Source of the DNA: Paracoccus alkanivorans
GTDB lineage: Bacteria > Pseudomonadota > Alphaproteobacteria > Rhodobacterales > Rhodobacteraceae
NCBI RefSeq assembly: GCF_003697785.1
Contig: NZ_QOKZ01000004.1
Location: 62,001 to 126,000 of the forward strand
DNA length: 64,000 bases
Direction of reading: 5' to 3'
Under the pieces are notes generated by a model. The model saw only the letters and a program-made list of their open reading frames with translations. It was not told the origin of the DNA and did no database searches. The first letter of the stretch is position 1. Each line of letters opens with the position of its first letter. The translations under genes were made by a program, and so were the position numbers. Shown one piece after another: positions 54,317-63,195 of this stretch.

Positions 54317-55447
54317 CTAACGCAGCAAGGCTCGGGCGGCATCCGGCCCCATCGCATCGGGACGGCGGCATGTCGTGGCCAGCGTAATCCAATCGCCGCT
54401 GTCACCCGCCCTGAGGATCGAGGTCATTACGTCGATCACATGCAACGCACGCGACTGATCGCACAGGAAATCCCCACCATCGCAAATGGCCCGGGCCATA
54501 TCGGCAAGCCCGGCGGCACGATAATTCGCCCTGTCTCCGTTCTCATGGGGTTGGTTCGGAACACCGAACGGATGGCCCCATGGCTCAACAGCAGCCAAGG
54601 TTCCGCCACGCCGGGCGATCTCCAGCCTGCCACCGAAGAAATTCGGATCGGGCAGGATCAGGCTGCCTTCACTGCCATAGATCTCCATATTGCCGTGCTT
54701 GTGAGCATGCACGTCCCATGAAGCGCCCAATGTCACCATCGCTCCGGACTCGAATTGCAGTAAAGCATGTATTGTCGTGGGGGTCTTGACCGAGATCCGT
54801 TCCCCCGCGCGAGGCTCGGAGGTGATCAGCCGCTCTTCGCTTGCCTTCCCGGCAAGCGCCGTGACCCTGGCCACCGGCCCCATCAGGTTGACGAAATTGG
54901 CGATGTAATAGGGGCCAAGATCCAGGATCGGGCCACCGCCCGGCAAAAAGAAGAAATCCGGGTTTGGATGCCAATGCTCCATTCCGGGCGACATGACATG
55001 CGCGGTGGCGCTGTGCACATGGCCGATCTCTCCGGCATCGATCAACGCCCGCGCCTGCTGATGCGAACCCCCAAGGAAGGTATCGGGCGCGGAACCGACG
55101 CGAAGGCCCTTTGTGGCAGCGATCTCTGCCAGTTTCCTGCCCTCATCGACCGACAGGACAAAGGGCTTTTCGGAATAGACATGCTTGCCCGCCTGCAGCG
55201 CGGCTTTCGATACATCAAAATGCGCGGCGGGAACGGTCAGGTTGACGATGATGTCGATTTCGGGATCGGCCAGCATCTCTTCGGGTGTAAAAGCCTTGAC
55301 CTGCCATTCCTTGCCCGCCTTCGCCGCCGCGTCAGCGTTCAGATCGGCAACCGCCGTGATCCGGATGCCCTTGAACAGCGGGGACAGTTCGAAATAGGTT
55401 TTCGAGATATTCCCGGCACCCATGATGCCAATATTCAGTTCGCTCAT
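54317..55447 (-). CDS. Gfo/Idh/MocA family oxidoreductase (GH2 cluster)
   Basis: A 376-residue dehydrogenase. The nucleotide motif is IGIMGAGNISKTYFEL and the EKP motif is HVYSEKPFVLSVDEG. The last gene of a six-gene importer operon, it starts 1 nt after the TIM-barrel stop. ATG 55447 is chosen; an upstream frame would invade the TIM-barrel gene. Substrate unknown; with the beta-mannosidase and importer nearby it probably oxidises a hexose derivative. Confidence 0.87.
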   Translation of the reverse strand: MSELNIGIMGAGNISKTYFELSPLFKGIRITAVADLNADAAAKAGKEWQVKAFTPEEMLADPEIDIIVNLTVPAAHFDVSKAALQAGKHVYSEKPFVLSVDEGRKLAEIAATKGLRVGSAPDTFLGGSHQQARALIDAGEIGHVHSATAHVMSPGMEHWHPNPDFFFLPGGGPILDLGPYYIANFVNLMGPVARVTALAGKASEERLITSEPRAGERISVKTPTTIHALLQFESGAMVTLGASWDVHAHKHGNMEIYGSEGSLILPDPNFFGGRLEIARRGGTLAAVEPWGHPFGVPNQPHENGDRANYRAAGLADMARAICDGGDFLCDQSRALHVIDVMTSILRAGDSGDWITLATTCRRPDAMGPDAARALLR

Positions 55448-55448
55448 G

Positions 55449-56201
55449 TCACCCACCCAGCCTGGCATGAAACGCCGCGCCGGCCTTGGCGAAGCGTTCG
55501 TCATCGGAAGGGTTGTCATGCTCCATCACGAAGATTCGGGCGCGAGTGTTCTCCAACGCCTTGTAAAGCGCGGCCCAATCCAGCGTCCCGGAACCCGGAT
55601 CGGCCCACCCGTCCTCGTCGAGTTTCTCGCCTTCAGGGGCGATATCCTTGACATGCGCGGCGGTGATCCGCTGCGCGTGTTTTTCAAGCCATTCGAAAGG
55701 ATCACCACCGCCACGGACAATCCAGGCGATATCGGCCTCCCATTCGAGATCGGGACCTCCGTCGAGAATGGCCTGCATGGGAACGGTGCCGTCGGCCTCA
55801 GCCTTGAATTCAAAATCGTGGTTATGCCAGCCAAAGCCAAGACCGGCCTCACGCAATGGCGTCCCGGCGCGGCTCAGGCGGGCTCCGAATTCGCGCCAGC
55901 CCAAAGCATCTTTCGGACGCTGATCGGGCTGGATGAAGGGCACGTAATAGGTCCGGATGCCAAGCCGCCCGGCCAGATCGACGAAACGCGCCGGATCGCT
56001 TTCGAGATCGGTGAGGTTGATATGGGCACTCGGCGCGCGCAATCCGTTCGCCTCTACCGCCCGCTGAAGCGTATCGGGATCGTCGAACAACCCGCCGAAC
56101 GGCTCGACCGCCTCATAGCCAAGTTGGGCCAGCATCGCGCAAGTCTGCTCGAGCCCGGCAAAATTTCGGGAGGAATATAGCTGATAGGAGAGAACAGGCA
56201 T
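55449..56201 (-). CDS. Sugar isomerase/epimerase-like TIM-barrel protein
   Basis: A 250-residue member of the AP-endonuclease 2 / xylose isomerase-like superfamily. Likely metal ligands appear in GFGWHNHDFEFK, WEADIAWIVRGG, ITAAHVKDIAPEG and IFVMEHDNPS. It sits between the MalK-like ATPase (17 nt) and the Gfo/Idh gene (1 nt). It may isomerise, eliminate or hydrolyse the oxidised sugar made by the neighbour. Chemistry inferred. Confidence 0.83.
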   Translation of the reverse strand: MPVLSYQLYSSRNFAGLEQTCAMLAQLGYEAVEPFGGLFDDPDTLQRAVEANGLRAPSAHINLTDLESDPARFVDLAGRLGIRTYYVPFIQPDQRPKDALGWREFGARLSRAGTPLREAGLGFGWHNHDFEFKAEADGTVPMQAILDGGPDLEWEADIAWIVRGGGDPFEWLEKHAQRITAAHVKDIAPEGEKLDEDGWADPGSGTLDWAALYKALENTRARIFVMEHDNPSDDERFAKAGAAFHARLGG

Positions 56202-56218
56202 TCGTCGTTCCTTGCGGT

Positions 56219-57307
56219 TCAGAGTCGAAGTTCACTTTGCGGATCGAAAAGCGATGCGCGGGCGATATCGAAGGACAGGCTCAGCCTGGTGCCTTCGGGA
56301 TAATGGGTATCGTCAGGGGTGCGGAGCGCGAAACGCTGGCCATCCAGCCGCAGATAGATGATGCTTTCCGCGCCCATATGCTCCTGAAGCTCGACGATGG
56401 CCTCGATGCCGGCTTCGGAGCTGCCGGTGTCAAAATCGGTATGTTCAGGCCGGATACCAAGGATCGCGACACCGTCGCGGGGGGCGCCATCATATCTGTC
56501 AAGGTTGATAGCGCGGCCATTGAAACGGAATTGCCCGCCCGCGATTTCGCCGGAGATGAAATTCATTGACGGAGAACCGATAAAGCCGGCGACATAGAGA
56601 TTGACCGGCTTTCGGTAGATCTCCTCCGGGCTGGCGAATTGCTGGATGACGCCATCGCGCAGCAGGGCGATGCGATCGGCCAGCGTCATCGCTTCGATCT
56701 GGTCATGGGTGACATAGACCATCGTATTGCCAAGGGTTTCATGCAGCCGCTTGATCTCGACCCGCAATTCCGCCCGCAGCTTGGCGTCGAGATTGGACAG
56801 CGGCTCATCGAACAGGAACAGATCGACATCGCGCACCAGTGCCCGCCCGATCGCGACCCGCTGACGCTGCCCGCCGGACAGCGCCGCAGGTTTACGGTCC
56901 AGGTAATCCTCGATCTGCAGGATTCCGGCTGCCCGGCCGATGCGCTTCGCGATCTCATCACGGGGCAGCCGCGCGTTCTTGAGGCCGAATGCCAGATTTC
57001 CGCGGACGCTCATCTGCGGATAAAGCGCATAGGACTGGAAGACCATGCCGATGCCGCGATCCTTGGGCTCGTCCCATGTGACGTTTCTGCCGTTGATGAA
57101 TATCTGCCCGTCGGAAACGTCGAGCAGCCCGGCGATGCAGTTCAGGATGGTTGACTTGCCCGAGCCGGAACCGCCCAGCAGGACGATGAATTCGCCCTGC
57201 CGGATGTCCATGTTGACATCCTTCAGGACCTGAACGGCACCGAAGGACAGTTGCAAGCCCTTGATGGACAGGGATGTTTCGGTTGCACTTTGCGTTTGAT
57301 CCATCAT
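56219..57307 (-). CDS. Carbohydrate ABC transporter ATP-binding protein (MalK/UgpC-like)
   Basis: A 362-residue ATPase with a C-terminal TOBE/OB-fold domain. Walker A is LLGGSGSGKSTILNC, the signature ALSGGQRQRVAIGRALV and Walker B DLFLFDEPLSNLDAKLR; MVYVTHDQIEAMTLADR holds the switch His. It sits in the middle of the operon, after the MalG-like permease by 3 nt, and contacts both permeases through their EAA loops. Confidence 0.94.
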   Translation of the reverse strand: MMDQTQSATETSLSIKGLQLSFGAVQVLKDVNMDIRQGEFIVLLGGSGSGKSTILNCIAGLLDVSDGQIFINGRNVTWDEPKDRGIGMVFQSYALYPQMSVRGNLAFGLKNARLPRDEIAKRIGRAAGILQIEDYLDRKPAALSGGQRQRVAIGRALVRDVDLFLFDEPLSNLDAKLRAELRVEIKRLHETLGNTMVYVTHDQIEAMTLADRIALLRDGVIQQFASPEEIYRKPVNLYVAGFIGSPSMNFISGEIAGGQFRFNGRAINLDRYDGAPRDGVAILGIRPEHTDFDTGSSEAGIEAIVELQEHMGAESIIYLRLDGQRFALRTPDDTHYPEGTRLSLSFDIARASLFDPQSELRL

Positions 57308-57310
57308 GAC

Positions 57311-58207
57311 TTATCCTTTCACGGCACCGGCGGCGATACCGCGCACAAAGAGCCGTCCAGAGACGAAATAGATGAGAAGCGGGACCAGGCCGGTCAGGAT
57401 GGTCGCGGCCATGTTCACGTTGTATTCCCTGACGCCCGTCGTGGTATTGACGATGTTGTTGAGTTGCACCGTCATCGGGTAGTATTCCGGCTTGGTATAG
57501 ACGACACCAAACAGGAAATCGTTCCAGATTCCGGTGACTTGCAGGATCACCGCGACCACGAAGATCGGCAGCGACAAGGGCAGCATGATCCGGAAATAGA
57601 TCCCCCAGAACCCGGTGCCATCGACGCGTGCAGCCTTGAACAGCTCGTCCGGCAGGGTTGCGAAATAGTTGCGGAACAACAATGTCAGGATCGGCATTCC
57701 GAACACGGTATGGACAAGGACGAGACCGGTCAGAGAGCCATAAAGCCCAAGCTCACGCAGCAGGATCACCATCGGGTAGATCATCACCTGATATGGGATG
57801 AAGGCGCCGATCATCAGGACGGCAAAGAAGAACTCGGCCCCCTTGAACTTCCAGTTGGCAAGCGCATAGCCATTGATCGAGGCGATCAGGATCGACAGGA
57901 GAACCGACGGAACGGTGATGCGCACCGAATTCCAGAACCCACGTTGCAATCCGTCGCAATTCAGACCAGTGCAGGCTTCGGCCCATGCCTTGACCCATGG
58001 CTGGAACGTCGCCTCGACCGGGGGCGAGAATATATTTCCTAGCCTGATCTCGGGAAGCCCCTTCAGCGAGGTCATCACCATGACGTAAAGCGGCACGAGA
58101 TAATACAGCGCGACCACGATCAGCGTGCCATAGATCATGATGTTCCGGCCCGAGAGCCGGCGGCGCGGTTTCGGACCCCGCGGGCCATCAAATGCGATAT
58201 CAGCCAC
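57311..58207 (-). CDS. Carbohydrate ABC transporter permease (MalG-like)
   Basis: A 298-residue inner-membrane permease with six TM segments. The cytoplasmic EAA region is PDELFKAARVDGTGFWGIYF near residue 210. The start is set at GTG 58207, seven nt after GGAGG; a TTG start 21 nt earlier lacks a ribosome site. It overlaps the MalF-like stop by 8 nt. It forms the channel with the MalF-like subunit. Confidence 0.9.
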   Translation of the reverse strand: MADIAFDGPRGPKPRRRLSGRNIMIYGTLIVVALYYLVPLYVMVMTSLKGLPEIRLGNIFSPPVEATFQPWVKAWAEACTGLNCDGLQRGFWNSVRITVPSVLLSILIASINGYALANWKFKGAEFFFAVLMIGAFIPYQVMIYPMVILLRELGLYGSLTGLVLVHTVFGMPILTLLFRNYFATLPDELFKAARVDGTGFWGIYFRIMLPLSLPIFVVAVILQVTGIWNDFLFGVVYTKPEYYPMTVQLNNIVNTTTGVREYNVNMAATILTGLVPLLIYFVSGRLFVRGIAAGAVKG

Positions 58208-59102
58208 GCTTCCTGCCTCCGAATTCAAGATAGGCCCAGGGAATGATGATGATTGCCACCGTCACCAGCATCATCGTCGAGGCCGCGAAACCCTGGCCGA
58301 GATTCTGATTGAGGAACATCTGGTCATAGACGTATTTCGCGGGCACTTCGGACGAAATACCCGGCCCGCCATTGGTTTGCGCGACGACCAGATCATAAAC
58401 CTTGACGATCCCCGCCGTGACGATCACCAGCGCAGTGACAAAGACCGGGCGCAGCATCGGGACAATGACGAAAAGATAGGTCTTCCATGCCGGCACGCCG
58501 TCTATTCTGGTCGCCTTCCAGATCTCCTCGTCAATGCCTCGCAGCCCCGCAAGCAGCAGGACCATCACAAAGCCCGTACCCTGCCAAAGAGCGGCAATCA
58601 CGACACCGAACATGACGATCTTGCCGTTGTTGAGCGGATCGAACGTGAAGCTCTCCCAGCCAGCCGCCCTGACGATCGACTGAAAGCCGAAATCGGGGTT
58701 CAGGATCCATTGCCAGACAACACCGGTGACGACGAAACTGAGTGCGAAAGGATACAGCAGGATCGTGCGGAACACGCCTTCAAAGCGGATTTTCTGATCG
58801 AGCAGACAAGCAAGCACGAACCCGATCACGAAGGAAAAGATCAGCATGCAGGCGCCAAAAACGACGAGGTTCTGGATCGAGATCAGCCATTTGGTATTGC
58901 TCCACAACCGCTCGTATTGGATCAGCCCGACGAAATCGAGGCGCGGCAGAAGACCGGATTTGGTAAAGGAGTAGACCACCGTCCACAGCGAGAACCCGAC
59001 AAAGACCACCATCGCGGTCAGGATCATCGGAATGGCGGCGATCTTTGCGTTGAGATTCCGGAAAAGCCGGGATGGACGTCCGGAGCCGTTGGCTTTGGCC
59101 AT
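58200..59102 (-). CDS. Carbohydrate ABC transporter permease (MalF-like)
   Basis: A 300-residue permease with six TM segments, the first after a basic N-terminus (FRNLNAKIAAIPMILTAMVV). The EAA motif is in RGIDEEIWKATRIDGVPAW. It follows the binding-protein gene by 109 nt and precedes the MalG-like gene with an 8-nt overlap. It pairs with the MalG-like subunit. Confidence 0.92.
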   Translation of the reverse strand: MAKANGSGRPSRLFRNLNAKIAAIPMILTAMVVFVGFSLWTVVYSFTKSGLLPRLDFVGLIQYERLWSNTKWLISIQNLVVFGACMLIFSFVIGFVLACLLDQKIRFEGVFRTILLYPFALSFVVTGVVWQWILNPDFGFQSIVRAAGWESFTFDPLNNGKIVMFGVVIAALWQGTGFVMVLLLAGLRGIDEEIWKATRIDGVPAWKTYLFVIVPMLRPVFVTALVIVTAGIVKVYDLVVAQTNGGPGISSEVPAKYVYDQMFLNQNLGQGFAASTMMLVTVAIIIIPWAYLEFGGRKRG

Positions 59103-59211
59103 GAATACGTTCCCGAATTTGACGTGAAAGGTATATCGGGCCAGCTATCCTGGCCGCGATATGCCGGGGCTGAGCGCGGACGATCCGAACCGCCCGCGCG
59201 ATTGCGAAGCC

Positions 59212-60441
59212 TCAGCTATCGTATTCGAGAATGCCGATCAGCCCTTCCTTGACGTCATCCACCGACATATCCGGCTGATTGAAGAACTGGATCATGAGGT
59301 CGGCGAGCTGATTGCCCGCATCCGCCGACAGGACCTGGTCCAGCCCGTCAACGACCGTTCCATTGGCCAGGATATCCAGCCCCTTGCGCATGCAGTCATT
59401 GGCCGCATCGAGATCGACATCGCCACGAACCGGCATGGACCCTTTCTTGAGGTTGAACGCAACCTGCGCCTCGGGCGAGATCATGACCCTCGCCAATTCC
59501 TCTTGCGCAGCGGTGATTTCCGGGTCCTCGATAGCTGGGAAATAGAACGCATCTCCGCCGGTCGATACGATATCCGCAAGACCAAGGCCCGGCAGGCAGG
59601 TATAGTCCTCACCGGCAACCTTCTCGGCCACCGCGAATTCACCCTGCGCCCAATCGCCCATGACCTGCCCGCCGGCTTCGCCATTGATCACCATGGTCGT
59701 CGCCTGGTTCCATTCCTGAACATTCGAGCCTGCCGCGAGTTCGCGGGCCGTTTCCAGCGCGGCGAATGCCTTCTCCATCTCGGGGCCGTTGACCGCCTCC
59801 ACATCCTTTTCGTTGAAGATCTTGGCATAGATCTCCGGACCCGCAATCGCGGCCACGACGTTCTGAAGCACGAGCGAAGCCTGCCAGGGCTGCTGGCCGA
59901 TAACCAGTGGCTGAATGCCGGCCTCGCGCAGCGCCGGCGCGGCCTCGACAAATGCGTTCCAGTCTGCCGGCACCTCGATCCCGGCCTTTTCGAACGCATC
60001 GTTGGACAGCCAGAGCCACAGTTGCGAATGGATGTTCACGGGAACGCAATAGATCTCCCCGTCGATCTCGCAGCTTTCGAGGATGGAGGAGGGATGCACG
60101 ATATCCCGCCAGCCGTCTTCGGAGGCGACATTTTCCAGTGAGCGCATCAGTCCGGCCTCGACCAGTTCCTGCGCTTGCTGACCGTGGTTGAATTGCGTCG
60201 CTCCCATCGGATCGCCGCCGGTGATGCGGCTGACCATGACCGGGCGCGCCGTGCTGCCCGATCCGGCGATTGCACCATCCACCCACTTATTGCCGGTTGC
60301 GTCGAATGCCTTGGCGAATTCCGCCACCGCAGCAGCCTCCCCGCCCGAAGTCCACCAATGCGTGACCTCGACCTCCTCGGCCTGAGCCGTGCCAAAAGCG
60401 AAGACGGCCACCGTGGCCGCGAAAAATAGTTTTTGTGACAT
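59212..60441 (-). CDS. Extracellular solute-binding protein, family 1 (sugar)
   Basis: A 409-residue periplasmic sugar-binding protein. MSQKLFFAATVAVFAFGTAQ is a signal peptide cleaved at AQA/EE. The mature part opens with VEVTHWWTSGGEAAAVAEFA, the typical family-1 start with the EAAAV ligand-binding helix, and contains DGEIYCVPVNIHSQLWLWLS. It is the first gene of the operon. Ligand unknown; a beta-mannoside is possible because a GH2 mannosidase is divergent. Confidence 0.92.
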   Translation of the reverse strand: MSQKLFFAATVAVFAFGTAQAEEVEVTHWWTSGGEAAAVAEFAKAFDATGNKWVDGAIAGSGSTARPVMVSRITGGDPMGATQFNHGQQAQELVEAGLMRSLENVASEDGWRDIVHPSSILESCEIDGEIYCVPVNIHSQLWLWLSNDAFEKAGIEVPADWNAFVEAAPALREAGIQPLVIGQQPWQASLVLQNVVAAIAGPEIYAKIFNEKDVEAVNGPEMEKAFAALETARELAAGSNVQEWNQATTMVINGEAGGQVMGDWAQGEFAVAEKVAGEDYTCLPGLGLADIVSTGGDAFYFPAIEDPEITAAQEELARVMISPEAQVAFNLKKGSMPVRGDVDLDAANDCMRKGLDILANGTVVDGLDQVLSADAGNQLADLMIQFFNQPDMSVDDVKEGLIGILEYDS

Positions 60442-60481
60442 GTTGCCTCCCTATGGAACTGATCGCTCGAATCAGCGCATG

Positions 60482-60502
60482 GGTTTAACGTTAATTTAAA
60501 CC
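60482..60502. promoter_or_regulatory. Candidate LacI operator (nested palindromes)
   Basis: GGTTTAA and TTAAACC flank a 7-nt centre, and a second palindrome TTAACGTTAA is nested in it (60485-60494) with the central CG typical of LacI sites. It is between the divergent binding-protein operon (start 60441) and the GH2 gene (start 60739). The LacI gene follows the GH2 gene. Confidence 0.6.
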
Positions 60503-60738
60503 TCACATATCGCCAACAGTTTTTTAAGAATGGTAGCGATATCGGTCGCGCAAAATTCAGCATTATGTTGACGAAACTGACGGAGAAGGTGTAGTGATTA
60601 TTGATAGATATATCGTTACACCTTATTTTCACCCCAAGGCATCGCGGAAGGGAAAATGGCAAGGAACTGGCCGCTGCGAGAACGCGCGAAGACCATCAAT
60701 CTCTTGCCTATCCGCACCGAATCGGAGGATCGCACAGA

Positions 60739-63195
60739 ATGCCCATGCAGCCGAATACCGCTCTTCCGGACCTCTCGCTCGACAAGGGCTGGAGCCTGAC
60801 CCGTGCGGGAGAGTCACACTCCCTGACCGTGGCTTTTCCGAATGATCTTCACTCCGTGCTGCTGGCGCATGGTGTCATCGGGGATCCCTATTGGCGCGAC
60901 CGCGAGACCGGGCTCGACTGGATACATGAAAGCGAGTGGTTGGCCGAACGCAGCTTTGATATCAGCGAGTTGAAAAACGGCCGCTACACACTGACGCTGG
61001 ATGGCGTCGATTGCCACGCAATCGTGAGCCTGAATGGAACAGAGATCGGTCATCCGGAAAGCCGGTTCCTGCGCCATGACCTCGACGTGACCGAGGCGCT
61101 GGTCGAGGGCACCAACCGGCTTGCGATCCGCTTTCTGTCGAATTCCAGGATTGCACGGGACAAGGCCGATGCATTTCCCTTCCCCGTCCCCCATATCCAC
61201 TGGAACAACCGGCTGCCGCATTACAATTTTCTGCGAAAGCCGCAATGCGATGCGGGCTGGGACTGGAATATCGCTCTCAGCCCGATCGGAGTGCATGGCG
61301 GCATCCGCCTGCGGCATAGCGATGCGTTGCGGCTGGACGATGTGCTGGTCCGGCAGTTCCACGAAACTGGCCAGGTTCGGGTCGATGTCGATTTTCTGAC
61401 AGAGGTGGTCCGCCCGATCGAGGCAGAGGCTGTAATTCATATCGACGGCAAGGCCCAGGCCGAACGATTCCAGCTTTGGCCGGGCAGAAATCGCAACTCC
61501 CTCTCGGTCTGGATCGACAATCCACGTCTATGGTGGCCGGCCGGGCATGGCGCGCAAGAGATGTATGATCTCGAACTGCGGATCGGCGACCAAAGTCGAA
61601 ATCTCCGTATCGGCCTGCGCGATGTGGAGCTTCTCAATCATCCGGACAGCGTCGGCAACCGTTTCGCCTTCCGCGTGAACGGCCGCGAGATATTCATGCG
61701 CGGCGCCAACTGGATTCCAGCCGATGCCCTGCCCGCCCGTGCGACAAGAGAAAAAGTCGCCGACCTGCTCGACAGCGCGGTAATGGCGAATATGAACATG
61801 ATCCGGGTCTGGGGCGGCGGCTGCTATGAGCCGGATTTCTTCTATGAGATGTGCTCGGAGCGCGGCTTGATGGTCTGGCAGGATTTCATGTTCGCCTGCA
61901 ATCTCTATCCTGCCGCCGACCGGCAATGGCTCGACATGGTGCGAAGCGAGGCCCGGCAACAGATCCGCCGCCTCTCCGTGCATCCCTGCATGGCGCTATG
62001 GTGCGGGGATAACGAACTGGTGGGTGCGATCGGATGGTTCCCCGAAAGCAAGGCCGACCGGGATCGTTACCTTGCCATGTATGACCGGCTGAACCACGCG
62101 CTGGAAGAGGTGGTCGAGGACGAGGCCCCCGGTATTCCGTGGTGGCCCTCTTCGCCATCCGTCGGGCCGCTGAATTTCGGCGATAGCTGGCACGACGATA
62201 CCAGCGGCGACATGCATTTCTGGGATGTCTGGCACTCGGCCAAAGATTTCGAGCATTACCGCAGCGTGCGGCCAAGGTTCTGCTCGGAATTCGGTTTCCA
62301 GTCCTTTCCGTCGGCCCGCGTGATCGAGAGCTTTACCGAAGCGGCGGACCGGAATGTCTCTTCCAGGGTGATGGATATCCATCAGCGCAACCCTGGCGGC
62401 AACAGCCGCATCGTCGAGACGCTGGCGCGTTACTTTCCCTTCCCCGACTCCTTTGACGATATGATCTGGCTCAGCCAGATCTCTCAGGGATTGGCGATGA
62501 AGACCGCGATCGAAAGCTGGCGCGCTGCCAAGCCGCGCTGCATGGGCACGCTGTATTGGCAACTCAACGACACATGGCCGGTGGCAAGCTGGTCCAGCCT
62601 GGAATATGGCGGCGGTTGGAAGGCGGTTCACTACATGGCGCGCCGCTTCTATGCGCCGGTAATGGTGACCGCCCAGCCGCATGAGCAAACGGGGGAGATC
62701 GTGCTTTACGCGGTCAATGATACGAACGGACCGGTTTCTCTGAATGTCACCGCCCGCTCGGTGCGGATATCGGGCGAGATGCGAGATCTTGGCGAATGGA
62801 AGCGCCCATGCCCCGCCGATACCGCAATCGAGATCACCCGGCTGCCCCCGGACAAGCTGCAGGAGGATGCATTCCTGTATTTCGAATGGAGCGACGATAG
62901 CGGCAATCATCGCGGAGAGAGCGAATACCTGCCAAAGCGCCCGAAGGAATACGATCTGGGAACCCCGCAAATAGCCGCTGAAACCGGCGTAACGGCCGAC
63001 GGTATGCCGCAGGTCATGCTTAAGACTGACCGCCCGGCATTCTGGGTGACATGGGACCTCGGGGGCGATACGATCTGGTCCGACAATTGCGTTACCCTGC
63101 TTCCCGGCCGCCCGCGGGCTCTGAAAGCGCTTCGCCAAAGGCGCACGGAACTGCCCGTCCGGGCGCCGGAATTGCGGGCACTGAAAGGTTGGTAA
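60739..63195 (+). CDS. Beta-mannosidase, glycoside hydrolase family 2
   Basis: An 818-residue GH2 enzyme, a cytoplasmic exo-beta-mannosidase by family. The N-terminal sugar-binding domain (DLSLDKGWSLTRAGESH), an immunoglobulin-like domain and a TIM barrel follow. The acid/base Glu426 is in LWCGDNELVGA, and the nucleophile Glu517 is in RFCSEFGFQSFPS; GANWIPADALP is the mannosidase-type loop. The start at 60739 follows GGAGG with 10-nt spacing; ATG two codons later is also possible. It is coupled to the LacI gene by a TAATG overlap. It would release mannose from imported beta-mannosides. Confidence 0.92.
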   Translation: MPMQPNTALPDLSLDKGWSLTRAGESHSLTVAFPNDLHSVLLAHGVIGDPYWRDRETGLDWIHESEWLAERSFDISELKNGRYTLTLDGVDCHAIVSLNGTEIGHPESRFLRHDLDVTEALVEGTNRLAIRFLSNSRIARDKADAFPFPVPHIHWNNRLPHYNFLRKPQCDAGWDWNIALSPIGVHGGIRLRHSDALRLDDVLVRQFHETGQVRVDVDFLTEVVRPIEAEAVIHIDGKAQAERFQLWPGRNRNSLSVWIDNPRLWWPAGHGAQEMYDLELRIGDQSRNLRIGLRDVELLNHPDSVGNRFAFRVNGREIFMRGANWIPADALPARATREKVADLLDSAVMANMNMIRVWGGGCYEPDFFYEMCSERGLMVWQDFMFACNLYPAADRQWLDMVRSEARQQIRRLSVHPCMALWCGDNELVGAIGWFPESKADRDRYLAMYDRLNHALEEVVEDEAPGIPWWPSSPSVGPLNFGDSWHDDTSGDMHFWDVWHSAKDFEHYRSVRPRFCSEFGFQSFPSARVIESFTEAADRNVSSRVMDIHQRNPGGNSRIVETLARYFPFPDSFDDMIWLSQISQGLAMKTAIESWRAAKPRCMGTLYWQLNDTWPVASWSSLEYGGGWKAVHYMARRFYAPVMVTAQPHEQTGEIVLYAVNDTNGPVSLNVTARSVRISGEMRDLGEWKRPCPADTAIEITRLPPDKLQEDAFLYFEWSDDSGNHRGESEYLPKRPKEYDLGTPQIAAETGVTADGMPQVMLKTDRPAFWVTWDLGGDTIWSDNCVTLLPGRPRALKALRQRRTELPVRAPELRALKGW

